In this document: one piece after another, positions 10,315 through 21,280 of the stretch
Layout: each line of letters starts with the position of its first letter
How positions within the stretch are numbered: the stretch's first letter is position 1
Source: Triparma columacea
Taxonomy: Eukaryota > Sar > Bolidophyceae > Parmales > Triparmaceae
Assembly: GCA_030267965.1 (NCBI GenBank)
Contig: BRYA01000158.1
Coordinates: 444 to 64,443, forward strand
Direction of reading: 5' to 3'
Length of the DNA stretch: 64,000 nucleotides
The notes under the pieces: generated by a model
The model's input: only the letters and a program-made list of their open reading frames with translations
What the model was told of the DNA's origin: nothing
The model's database searches: none
Position numbers and translations under genes: made by a program

Positions 10315-12998
10315 CTAAGCCACTGGAGTTGTCTTCTCCTCAACCCTTAGTTCCTTGCTCGGTGTCATGCCGTCGACCGCCCATCGGTACATGTTTGCAT
10401 ATGGTCCTGGGTCGAGGAACTTGTAAAGCGGATCTCTCTGGCTCAGCTCCTTGAGCATGTCAATGTGCTTCCCAACGTTGTTCATGGTATTGGCTGCAAT
10501 GATGCCAGATGCTGCCGCTGACGGGGTTCCAATTCCCGGGAAGCAGGAATCTCCACACCTGAGGAGTCCGTCTACTGGGGTCTTGAGGTTTGGAAAGGGG
10601 AAGGGTAGAACGCCTCCGAGGGCTCCTGCGTGGGGAGCCGAAGTCCCTGCGGCCCAGGCCATTCCGTAGGTTCCCCTGTCACGCCTCAAGAATGCCTCAT
10701 GGGCGAGGGGGGACCCAATGATTGAGAACTCTAGCCTGCGTGATGGGGGGGTATGGAGTATTAGGGGGGGTATTATATTAGAGCTGCTATTAGATTTATC
10801 CACTCAAACACCACACAATACAATACAAACCAGTACACCTCACCTCTCCCTGACGTCGGGAATACATCTTTCCACGGCTTCCCATAGAACTTTGGCCCTA
10901 TCCTCCTTGTACGCCTCGTACTCTTCACTCCCAGGTGTGAGCTTCTCCCAGGGTTCGTAAGGTTCGCCCCCGCTGCTGTAGACGTGAATAACGTGTTTGC
11001 CCTCGGGGCACACACTCTTATCAAGGAGTGAGGGGATGAAGAAGGAGCAAAGGTTCTGGGAGTCCTGAAGAGAGCGCCCCCAGTCCTGGACGACGAGGTG
11101 CGCTGGATCTTGGATGTGGGACAGGTCCAGGTCCTTAGCGTCTATGGCCAGGAAGAGGTGCATGATTGCACCGTGCCTGGGGAGCTTCCCGAGCTCGTTT
11201 CTCCAAGTGAGCACTGCGAGTCGAGCGAAGCGTTGTGCGTCAGAGTTGTTGCTTTCCAAATGAACTGGGTAACGTCAGCAGTATCTAAAACCGAGCTTGT
11301 CAATATTTACCTCCCTCCGGAACCTCCTGCTCGTCGGGCTTGAGCATTTTTACTGTGTCAAAGGGCGTTGCGTTGGACACGACGGCCTTCTTAGCCGTGA
11401 CGACATTTCCATTCTTGAGGCGAACCCCGGTGGCCCTTCCGTTCTCAACGATGATCTCGTCCACGTGGGCGTTCATTTGGAGCTGTGTTTGGGCAGTTGG
11501 TCGGGATGGGGCGCAATGGGTCAGGATACCTCGACTGGGTGACCACTGCGCACGCCGTCCTCTCGCTCCTCCCGCCGCTTCGCTCCTCCAGCCCCACCCC
11601 TCACCTTTCCTCCGAACTTCTCCAGACCCTCCTGAAGTGCCTCCCCCATCTTGCACGTCCCTCCGATGGGTACCGAGTAGCACGCCGACTCTTCGAAGAA
11701 TCTCTCAAGAATATAAAGCATATGGGCGGTCATGGCTCCCTTGGCGGGGAAACCGCAGAAGATACACATGGTATCAATGAAGTTGCGGAGGAATGGGACG
11801 GTGACGATCTGGTCGACGGTCTTGTGGAGGCTGTCGAATGTTAGGGGAAGGTCGAGGAAGACGTCGGGATGGGTTGCTACGAAGGGCAGAGATCCGGCGG
11901 TCGTGGCGAGGAAGCCTGCGTCCTGGCGGAGGTTGAGGAGCGACACCGCCGTGGTGGAACCTCCGAGAGTGGAGAGACGCTTCCTTAGTTTATTCCATTC
12001 CTCGACCGCAAGGGGTCCGTCCTCAGCCTGCTCCATGAGGAGCTCCTCAAAGGCTGACTTGGAGCCGATGGGGAAGCGCCAGTACCCGGTGGGGGTCCAG
12101 TATCCGAGTCCGGTGTACGTTTCCACGGGCATCTTCACCTCCAGCATGTCGAAGACGATGCGGAGTGGGTTGAGAGACGGTCTGGGGGGGGGAGGCAAGG
12201 GAGACGAAAGAATTCGTCATTAGTTAATGTACTGTGATTTAGGAACCCATTTAGGGACCCTCATGCTCATGTCGTATAACCAATAAATAGCACTCATGTA
12301 CTCTTTTCTGATGCGCCGTTCACCCGCCTCTCTGCCTTACCTGTCGAGACCCTCAAAAATACTCGGACCGACCTCAAAGGAATATGGCTCGCCCTTGTGC
12401 ATCCTTGTGAAGGTGTGGGCGCTCCCGCCACACTTGATGTGGCTCTCAAGGACGAGAGTCTTGTCTCCGTACTTGGCCGAAAGGGCTCCGCAGGCAAGCC
12501 CGCCCATACCAGATCCAATCACAATAACATCATAGTCCCCACTGTCGCCACTTAGGCCGTTGCCGGTTCCTGGGTAAGTGGGCTTGTCATATTTTGGCTC
12601 AAGACTCATGTCATAGGAAAATGTCATTACCTTCTCGCGAGACGTGTCCTTCGTTTGCTCAACATTTTCTTCGAGAGGGAAGAACAGGGGGGGGGAAGGA
12701 TTAGGAGGAGTGACAACGTTTGTCAAAAACAGTTTCTCTAAGGACCTTCCGGATTAAGGACGCAACATTGCCCCAAATAGAAGCTAAGAAATCACTAGTC
12801 TCCCTCCTATCCCCCTCTTGCCTCTACAAAAGTCAACAAGTGCCCCACCTGTCGACTCAGGTGGAATCTCCTGACTTCAAACTCACCATTTGTCGTAGAT
12901 TGAAGGGGTGGATACCTCTGCGGAGTCAATGGCCTCAAATGAAACGCTTGGGAGCTAGCGACGAGGACGATAAGAGTCGCACATATATCAAACTTCAT
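10315..12998 (-). CDS. Plastid-targeted CRTISO-family FAD oxidoreductase
   Basis: Six exons join in phase: 12998-12887, 12737-12341, 12181-11605, 11482-11311, 11264-10844 and 10735-10315 (699 aa). The leader [20 protein letters not shown] is a signal peptide with the SQAF form of the ASAF motif, so import into the plastid is expected. The mature part has the dinucleotide motif [14 protein letters not shown] followed by LESH and CGGSAHTF, and the C-terminal flavin motif [18 protein letters not shown]. These are characteristic of prolycopene isomerase and related carotenoid isomerase/desaturase-like oxidases, which act on polyene substrates at plastid membranes. Algae have several paralogues of this family, so the substrate cannot be fixed from sequence. 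A signature GTYG region sits just before the C-terminal flavin motif. Confidence 0.85.
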
Positions 12999-13081
12999 GT
13001 TTTCTTCCTTCAGAAGGTATGGAGAGTTGAAGAATGAAGTGAATGAATCCTTTTATTTCAACAAACAAACACAAACCCTTT

Positions 13082-15414
13082 TCACCCACCGCCGAACAGC
13101 GCCACGACGCCCCTCTTGGCCTTCTCTGCTTCTGTGACACTAAATCCCGCCACGGTCTTCCTGAGTTCCCTCTTCTTTGCTCTTTCTTTCTTGACCTCTG
13201 CATCACCGTCCTTGGTCTCTTCGTAGTCGAAAAGTCCCCTGACCTTGTGCTCGTGCATTTCTTTGCCCAACTCTTCCTTAACTACTGCGTCCTTGGCCTT
13301 GCTCTTCCTTATGGTCTCCTCCCTGAGCTGTTCGAGCTCTGTGAGGCCCATGAAGTTCAGCCTGTGAGTACCCTCGATGTTGACCGCGATTTCATCTATC
13401 GATGGGGCTCCCCCGAACTCGCCTTGCTCTCTGAGCCTTACGGCCTCTTCAGTGATGGCCCTGTTTCTTTCTGCGAGCTCCTTAAGGTTGACGTCTGCGT
13501 ACAACTCGTTTAGCACCTCGTATCTTTCCTTCTGCCGAAGTAGCTTTGTCAACATTTTGGGCTTCTTGGCCTTCCTGACCTTGACCTTCTTAACTTCCTT
13601 GGGAGGCGTCTTAAAGAAGCCCATTTTTACCCTGTTCTGAAGGCTGCGGAGGGGCGGGGTGGCGTGGCAGTTGGGGGGGGGTGTTAAGCCTCGTTTGGCG
13701 GTCTCAGCATCCCCAGGCTTCTTCTCTTGTCTCCCTGACCCCCCCCCTTGCTACCTCCTTATCTTATTTTAGCTCACCTCCTCAGCTTCTTCTTCTTCCT
13801 GTAATCCTCCGCCCTCTTGATTTCATCTGCAGCGACATCTCTTAAGTCCTCGTATATGTCTGTCCAGGTCTTTCCCTCGAACTTTTTCTTCCTCCTCTTC
13901 ATTTGCCGCTTCCAGAACCTCGACCCCAGGCACTTGTGCCTCAGCCTCCTCTGGAAATCGAAGCAAGGCTCGAGAAGCGTCATGTGCTTCTTGGCGTACT
14001 CACCAAACTGGCTCAAGTCTACGGCGGGGAGGGGCAGAGGGGGGGAGTTTTGTAATATAAGCAATGGCTGTATGTATATCTCCAAAACCATTCTACGACC
14101 CGATTCGCTCTTCACCACCGTGCTCACCTATACCCAAATACTCCTCGCACATCACCATCAATTGGAGCTTGATCTTCCTCGCCTGGGCATTGCTCTCCAA
14201 CTTCTTCTTCCCGAAGATGTGCTCCAGCATCTTCATAACCTCCACTTGCTTCATAGTTACGCCGTCGGTCGAGTACAAGAAGAAGGCCAGGTTAACGAGG
14301 TCGTTAGGTGTCGCGGAGGCGTAGTTCCAACAGCACTGCGAACGAATGGCGAGGCGAGGGGAACTTAGTCAGAATCATTTCCCTATCATTAACAATCCTT
14401 TCCGCGTCGTGCTCGAGACATCAACGTTTCCACCTTCCTCAAACGAGTCGATTCTTTCGTTCTTACCATGCAAAATTCCCTATAGTCCATCTCCCCCGAA
14501 CCGTCAAAGTCGACAATGGCAAAGATTTTCTCGTTGAACTCCGTCCTTTCCACATCCAAATACATGAGCCATTCGAGGGAATCGATGATGCCACTCCCGT
14601 CCCTATCCACCTTGTTAAAAACCCAGTACATCTTTATCGTCTCCATCTCCTTGAACCCCAAGTAGTCGAAAGTAAGTTTGTAAGGATGATAGCAGTACTT
14701 GAGCTTGATCCTCTTACCCAAATAGTAGTCTATCCACTCTGAAATCTTTTGCGACCTGGAAGCGGTCTTCATCCAATCCTTGTTCTTTACTGTCTTGTTA
14801 TACTCGTCCGGGAGGGTCTCGACCCTCCACATGAAGCGATGCTTCCTGTTGGGAAGCTTCCACCACCAGCCCTCCTCCAGCTTGATCTCAAACGCTGTCA
14901 AATGAGTGTAAGCGTCCATACCATCTATCATGCCCCTTGCACCCCCGATGAAGTGGTTTTGCATGGGGGCGGTGTTTTTCCCACCAAAGAGTTTCTTCCT
15001 CCCCCTCTCTCCCTTGATCAGGTACGTCTTCCCATCAAGGTCGTCATTCTCCACGTCAATCTAGTAATGTGGGGGGAGGCAAGGGGGAAGGGGAGGAGAA
15101 GGAGCTAGGATAAGTTACTGTGGGTGTAGATGATTTTGTGGCTGTCGCAAGGCCACAGCCAAGGTGCAGGGACCGACACTAGCGAGCCAAAAAAATGCCT
15201 CCCACGAACGCGTCAAAGTTCAGTTCGCTCCAAGTCTTCATCATGGCGGCGCTCTAATCACTGGCGCAAGCGCCACACAGCCCCTTACCTTAGCATACTT
15301 TGTTGACATTAGCTTCATCGCTGCAGAGGCCGAACCTGCTGCTGTGAAATTCTCCTTATCGTTCTTTTTGCCCGTCTTCCCCTTCTTCTCCTTCTTCTTT
15401 TTTGTATCGCCCAT
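13082..15414 (-). CDS. EF-hand protein of unknown function
   Basis: Exons 15414-15289, 15060-14467, 14335-14128, 14018-13778 and 13631-13082 join in phase (572 aa). A Lys-rich start (GDTKKKEKKGK) leads to a Trp-rich globular segment. Two EF-hand loops follow at about 190-235: DRDGSGIIDSLEW and DFDGSGEMDYREF, both with complete calcium ligands. After a helical stretch comes a strongly basic region (RRKKKFEGK, YRKKKKLRR), then an alpha-helical, Lys/Glu-rich C-terminus ending in GVVALFGGG. The short last exon could pass for a separate gene, but a GTGAGC donor and a CAG acceptor join it in frame. Calcium-responsive binding through the basic region is inference. Confidence 0.8.
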
Positions 15415-16186
15415 GCTGACTCGGTCAGTTGCTGGAGCACTGAGTTAAACCCCAAATTGTGGAACTCAGGCTGTTGTGCCTTAAGGAAAACTTCTAAACT
15501 ATACTTCTTCCGCTTCTCAACCACGCACACTGACCCTCCTCGTCACGTCTTCAACTAAAGCTCAGAACAGGGTTCAGCGAGACGTTGCGATTTCCACACC
15601 ACACCTAAAAAGTCCCAAATCCAATTGACCGAGTAAAAAACCTTCAAACTGAAAACCTTAAAACTTCGAAAAACGCTAAAATCCAATTCAACCACTCCAG
15701 CAATAATTTTGGGAGGGGGAAAAGGTAAGATCCCGCCCACAACCCGTTCCTCGTGTCGATCCGTGTCCACTCAATGACTTGGTGCTCATGTGCCTCCTCT
15801 ATGGAATAAAATTTGGCTCATTTTGCTCGTAAGGAAGGCTGCAATCTTAAGGACAAGCTGAGCCGTCATGAATGTGGCGTAGTGGCATTCCAAATATCAC
15901 ACTTCCTGTCGCCAATTTTAGGTCCGAATTCAAATAATCGTTTCGTTTTGTTGTGTGCAGCCCCATTGTTTGCGCTATTGACCAGAATCCGTGGCCAAAT
16001 CACCTTAAAATCTTCATAATGTAGATCCGCTATGAAATCCAGAGTCGTGCACTATGGATATAATCCACATCCAATAATTTCGCCAATTCTGCCTCACCCC
16101 CACTCATCCCTGCATCTCTCCTCCCAAAAAAATCCGCCCTCGAAGCCGCCCTTTAATTGCGCCGTTGTCTTCTCTACTAGTGAGAC
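15415..16186. other. Intergenic, divergent promoter region
   Basis: Spacer of about 770 bp between the EF-hand gene (-) and the Ser-rich gene (+). Small overlapping open frames have no recognisable content. No repeat or structured RNA stands out. Confidence 0.6.
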
Positions 16187-18233
16187 ATGAGTGATGAAAA
16201 TCAACTAGACTCATTTGTCAACACTCTTAGCAACGCCGGTGGAGCCGCAGAAGACCAGCTACCGCAGCTCGAGCAGTCTCTCGACGATGATAACAGCAGC
16301 ATGTTTCGTGATTCCTTGGGATTCAGACACGGAGGTGAGATTACTTTAGGGTTTGAGGTGCAGCCGGACGAGCTAAACGACGATGCTAGCATGGTGTTTA
16401 GCGGTGACAGAGTTGAGTCGCCAATTCATCGATACCTCTAGGTATAGCTCCTGCGCTTGCCCAATGCCCACAGGTCGTTACAAAGTGCTGTAGGGTTATC
16501 GCCACCCTCCTTCGCACTACAGAATCACATTCTTCGTCTAACAGTCGTTTTATCCCAACCACCCTCAGACAATTCAACCCTATCACCCCTCCGAGGGTCG
16601 AGGAGCACCAACTCGCTCCACATGATGGCAAAATCCAGGACTTGGCGGAACCTTTCTTCCGAGAATAGGTGAGAACTGAAACGCAGCGCTGACGAGCGCA
16701 AATCCAATCGGCCGCAATCTAACTAGCGCGACTTCTCTTGCGCATCCTAAACTTTTACTCGACGATTCGCTCCTCACCTTACCAGTGCCTTCAACCGACT
16801 ACCGATCCTCCCCAATGCCAACTCTCCTGCTTCGGGAAGCGACATTTCATCCCCTAAATCCCCCTTTACCCCGCACATTTCAAAATCTTTCGTTATCTTG
16901 TCAAATGAGAGGTCTCCACCCGAACTGCCCAGTGAAATGACATGCGGCGATTCCTTCACAATGCCAAAAAGGCACAAGAGAGTTCCAAGTGAAGATAGTA
17001 TGGGTAAGAATGTGGCGATGCGCAGGCAGGAGAGAAGTGAAGAGCTCGTCAAAATTAATAGTGCCGCGATTCTCCCAGGCGACTTGTACTTACAAACCAC
17101 CTCCCTTATCGCAGAGCTTGGTGTAATTAGCGCAATCGCGGCGACACACTCTTCCATGTTTCCGCGCACAATGTCCTTCCCCTGTTTATCTGGGACAGAT
17201 TCCTGGCGCCATATGAACTCCAGCGATGCTGACCATGACGACGATGACGTCGACGATGACGATGATGACTGGATTGGGTTCAAAGCATCGCGCAAAGGTG
17301 AGAATCGTGTTTATTACAGCATAAACCAAAGCACAAACTTTCTTGCGGCACGCTCGCTCTCCCACATGTTTGTCTTTGTCGTTCGTCTTTGTCCCCTCCG
17401 ACTCACTCTCGCACATTTTGTTCGCCAAAGCCACTTCTAATAAGGGGAGTTCACGTGGCCTTCCAAAACCCCGCTCTCGTAACGATCTCTCTGGTATCTC
17501 GCAATCGCTTGGGCAAGGGAAACCGGGGCTGCATGTGGTAGAATCGTCTTCTGAATCTCTTAACAATGATTATAACTTCGATTACGGCTGCTTTGAATCC
17601 GATGAGGACAGAACTCGCTCAAGCGAAATGGCCTGCAGCCTCCGCCAAGTCACATGCGAAAAGATGGACATTGGAAATATCGAGTCGGACTCGGAGGTGA
17701 GAATACAGAGAAATCGTCAAAATGAGCGGGACGAGTCATGATACCTCCAGTGCTTGAGAAATTCTCGTCTTGTCGACTAACACAGCCCTTTCCCCCGCTC
17801 GTTTCGCTTGTCGAAGGTCTTTGCTATCGATGAGCTCACCAACAAGTTTGACTTAGACGCTTCCGTACACGGTAGGGGCATGACAGACGCAGGCGCTGTA
17901 GGATCGTTTGCCGCCACCGCGGGGGGTAACTATGGTAAACCTTGCTCCCTGCATCGTCGACATTCGATGGAATCTAGCCTAAGAAATGACGACGGTGCCG
18001 CCAACATATCGGTCCCCCGAGAGGCCGGAGCCACCTTGCCCTTCGAGAGATCGCTCGAGTCGGCCTCGAAGGAATTCTTCGTAGGTTCTCTAGAGCGCGA
18101 GGCTCACTTTGGCGGGGCGGGGGTTGTTCTATCGCCCGGTGGTATTAGTTTTGATGATAACGTGGGAATGAATATTGAGGAGATGGTCAAGCCCTCGTCG
18201 CGCCGTAGGTCATTCCCAGGATGTGCAGATTGA
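16187..18233 (+). CDS. Ser/Asp-rich low-complexity protein, unknown function
   Basis: Exons 16187-16334, 16494-16668, 16786-17297, 17431-17696 and 17817-18233 join in phase (505 aa). The first junction is the least certain: an unspliced version would stop at 16441 after 84 aa. The protein is rich in Ser, with SP sites (SPASGSD, SPKSPF, SPPELPS) and an acidic tract of Asp around residue 270. One weakly hydrophobic segment (LGVISAIAATHSS) is present. The composition suggests a phosphorylated, mostly disordered protein. Three of its introns begin with the same GTGAGAA and end near a TTCGCT motif. Confidence 0.65.
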
Positions 18234-18397
18234 GTTGAAGGGGTAGGGAGGAGTGTGGAGGACGGGGGGGTCAATAGGTATTAAGAGGGGAGGGGTGTGA
18301 GGGTTAAAGTCGCTGAAATTACAAGCGGGAATTAATTTTGCAATCGCTTCGTTGAATTTTGGAACAAACCGCTTCCGATTATTTTCTATGACATCAT

Positions 18398-20194
18398 TCA
18401 GTGATTACACCAAGCTTCGAGCAAAACGCTTCCGTCAGTGTCTAGATCGAATGCCTTCCTCAGGCAAGCTACCATCTTCCCCTGTTTCGGGACGTCGGTC
18501 GCAGAAACGTAACAAGTGCCTTGGACTTTGTCGTGCTTATGCTCAAACACTTCAATCTTAATTTTGTTTTCGGCATCGTCAAGCTGCGTCGAGGGGCAGG
18601 GCTTGAAATTCAGAGTATGGGCTGCAGCCCAAGACGGCGACTGGCCATGCGCGTTTTCAGTTTGAAGTGTTTCACCCAAGAAGGTCACTTTGCAATAACG
18701 CGTTACTTTGGTTCCCCACATCGCCCTAACGGAGGGAAGATTCTTGGCCGACGTCACTCGAACACTCAGGGAGAGTTTTGGAGTTCGAACCGAGGACTTT
18801 TTCTTAAGTGCAGCAGGAGCAGGAGCAGAGGCAGGGGTAGGAGCGGGGGCAGGGGCAGGGGCAGGGGTAGGAGCGGGGGCAGGGGCGGGGGTAGGGGTAG
18901 GGGTAGGAGCGGGGGCAGGTGCAGTTGCAGGTGAAGGGGTAGGAGCGGGGGCAGGTGCAGGAGCGGGGGTAGGGGTAGGAGTAGGGGTAGGAGCAGGGGT
19001 AGGAGCAGGGGCAGTGGCAGGGGTGGGTTCGGGTGTCACCACCAGTGCGTTGGAAGCGCCTGCGTCTGTTGTGTTTAGCCTGGCCTTGGACTCTTTCGTT
19101 AGTAAGGGACAGGACTTCAGGGCCTCGGCGGGATCGACAGAGCCAGAGTCAACCCATAGGACGCGGAGGCGGGACATGCCGGCAACTGACAGCGTTCCCT
19201 TGAACCCGCTACCGTCCAGCCTAAGCATCGACAGAGACGTCGGCAGGTTAGGCGGCACTTCACATCCTGCGCAACCCAAACCGTCAAGCCGCAGTTGAGA
19301 GAGCTGCATGTCCTTGAAGCACCCGGCGTTAAGGAAACCCGATACGCCGGGGTTGTCCCCCAACATGCACACCTTGAGGCTCGTGCAGACGGAGAGGTCC
19401 GGGACCAGCCCAGATAGCGTGGTGCCGCAGAGGATAAGAGTGTGGAGGGTAGGGGAGAGGAGGGGGAGCGGGAAGGCAGGGATTTTACAACGGGTTAGGC
19501 CCCAGCTGGCCCCATCCTTAAATCCAACGTTGGGCAAATGCGACGCTACCTGTCCCATATTATGCTCCCTGACGCAGTTGGTCTCAGCCTCGTAAGTGTC
19601 GCCCCCGAAGATCGGGACGGTGTTGTCGTAGCCGTAAACGGTTATGGGCATACCAGAATTGTTTGAGGAGGAGAAGGTCTGGACGACACGCTCGTGGACG
19701 GCGTGGTCGGAAGTGAAGGGGACACAACCGAGGGGGAGGAAGAAGGTGAAAATACTGTTCGACACAGCGTAGTCTATTATTGAGTACTCGATGTTGGACG
19801 ACAGGGTGTAGTTAAGAGGGTGGCGGCTGTCGGGGTATTGGTAACCAGGGTTCACCTTGCAGAGTTTGTCGGAGATGAAGGTTGAGGAAAAGTTGTCGAG
19901 TACATAGGTAATGGATTCGGCAGGGGTGAACCCGGACCACTCCTTGGTGGCGTCGAAAACAACGGTCTCTGTATCGGATAAAGCGCCCTCAATGGCGATG
20001 GGTACCGCTTTGAAATGCGTAGCTAGGCTTATAATCTGTGGTAAGAGGTCTCGCTGCGTCTCATAACTATAGTGAATGACCTTATGGAACTTGTAGATGC
20101 AATCGTTCTGCACGAAACTCGTTCCACTCTCCACCGGAACCGCTGTCGATTCGGGGTAAAGGGTTGAGAGCCAATAAGCGTCTTTTTCTGGTTC
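18398..20194 (-). CDS. GxGYxYP-like / Leu-rich / C2 domain protein (5' exon missing)
   Basis: One long exon of 598 codons, opened by a CAG acceptor at 20195 with an in-frame stop just above, so at least one 5' exon is unassigned. The first 250 residues resemble the GxGYxYP putative glycoside hydrolase family ([29 protein letters not shown]). A Leu-rich stretch follows ([29 protein letters not shown]). About 80 residues of Pro-Ala-Pro-Thr repeats then form a linker. The C-terminus is a C2 domain ([27 protein letters not shown]), which in other proteins binds membranes in a calcium-dependent way. The GxGYxYP call is tentative; the C2 call is firmer. Confidence 0.65.
   Translation of the reverse strand, partial: EPEKDAYWLSTLYPESTAVPVESGTSFVQNDCIYKFHKVIHYSYETQRDLLPQIISLATHFKAVPIAIEGALSDTETVVFDATKEWSGFTPAESITYVLDNFSSTFISDKLCKVNPGYQYPDSRHPLNYTLSSNIEYSIIDYAVSNSIFTFFLPLGCVPFTSDHAVHERVVQTFSSSNNSGMPITVYGYDNTVPIFGGDTYEAETNCVREHNMGQVASHLPNVGFKDGASWGLTRCKIPAFPLPLLSPTLHTLILCGTTLSGLVPDLSVCTSLKVCMLGDNPGVSGFLNAGCFKDMQLSQLRLDGLGCAGCEVPPNLPTSLSMLRLDGSGFKGTLSVAGMSRLRVLWVDSGSVDPAEALKSCPLLTKESKARLNTTDAGASNALVVTPEPTPATAPAPTPAPTPTPTPTPAPAPAPAPTPSPATAPAPAPTPTPTPAPAPAPTPAPAPAPAPTPASAPAPAALKKKSSVRTPKLSLSVRVTSAKNLPSVRAMWGTKVTRYCKVTFLGETLQTENAHGQSPSWAAAHTLNFKPCPSTQLDDAENKIKIEVFEHKHDKVQGTCYVSATDVPKQGKMVACLRKAFDLDTDGSVLLEAWCNH
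18815..19040. repeat. Coding minisatellite, 6-bp based (Pro-Ala/Pro-Thr linker)
   Basis: Variants of GGGGCAGGAGCA, GGGGTAGGAGCG and similar 6-bp steps repeat for about 220 bp on the + strand. On the minus strand they encode the PAPTPTP linker of the C2 protein. Open frames on the + strand here (poly Gly-Ala-Gly-Val) are a by-product. Confidence 0.9.
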
Positions 20195-20334
20195 CTGTTA
20201 TGGGAGGGTGGGCGGGGGGGGGTTGAAGATGTGAGGCCTGAGGGTGAAGGGAGGATAAATTGTTGGTGGTCGTTTGGGACATTTTCAAGGTGATTACGAC
20301 TCAGTGAAGTACTACTACGCCTACGTCTCGACAT

Positions 20335-21280
20335 AGTTATCGCTTAAATCGCTAAAACCAGTTTTCAGATGTTGCAATCAAATGGTTACCACCTTTTTCT
20401 AGCCGACTTGCCTAGTTGGTTCCTAGGGGTTCCTAATTTCTCTGAATTTCTCTGAAAACTTTTGCTTGGCCAACCCAAAATTTAGTTAAATGCCGATCCT
20501 CCCCTCCTCTCCACGTTTGGCCCACAGATTAGGCTAACCCTTACCAGGCCTTCACAACCACACATTCTCACTCATCGACGCTCTAACCTCAGTCATGACC
20601 CCCGAGAGTATCGCATAAGTGGCGTTTCTACAGCGTCGCAAGTCCTCTAGTCATGACCTATAAATGGCTAGAACTGCAATCACCGCAGGTTTGAGGTACA
20701 TAACGAACCACCCATTGAAAATTTCTCCTATACGTGATGCTCATGCTACTTGGGGGGGGGCGGGACCCCCTAATAGCGCACGCAATTGCTTGTAACTTTC
20801 TTATCAAGGCAGGAAAATTTGTGCCTTCTCCCCGCGGGCCGAAGTATTCCAGCCCTGGAACCTGGATCTCACCAGCACCCAGGCCCACCGGCCATCCACT
20901 ATCACAATGACACTAGTGCAAGAACCTCTCGTCCCATGTAACATTGTTTTCACCAACGATGGTGTTAACCCTTCCTTCTAAACCATTACATCGAGACCAG
21001 ATTGGCCTTCACAACCTCCTGGTTCTCCCTGAAGAATTTAACGGGGATTAAAATACATAAGATTATACCCGTGAATCCTCTACCTGCCAAAGTACGCCAT
21101 CCACCGTCCCCGGTCTAGGTTCTGTCACATTCTGTCATATTCCCTCCCTTTCCCTTTTTTGGGTCAAATCAAAACCTGTTGAGAAGAATTAGGCCTTACA
21201 TTCGCTTTTTTTCTCATTGTAGTTAGAACGCCCTTGAATACTCAATATTCTCGCGCGCAAACCCCCCCCCCTTCCTGAAT
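20335..21280. other. Intergenic; may hold an unassigned 5' exon of the C2 protein
   Basis: About 950 bp between divergent genes. On the minus strand a short ATG frame near 20597 runs into a GTGAGAATG donor near 20574. It could be a first exon of the gene ending at 18398, but its phase does not fit the known acceptor, so it is not included. A poly-G run lies near 20751. Confidence 0.5.

Noticed and set aside
13082..13624. Separate 180-codon gene
   Set aside because: A GTGAGC donor at 13777 and a CAG acceptor at 13632 join it in frame to the EF-hand gene.
15120..15180. Short hairpin (GGCTGT...ACAGCC) as a possible RNA gene
   Set aside because: Lies inside intron 1 of the EF-hand gene and lacks tRNA or snoRNA boxes.
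18521..19298. Gly-Ala-rich + strand frames
   Set aside because: Antisense shadow of the Pro-Ala-Thr linker of the C2-domain gene.
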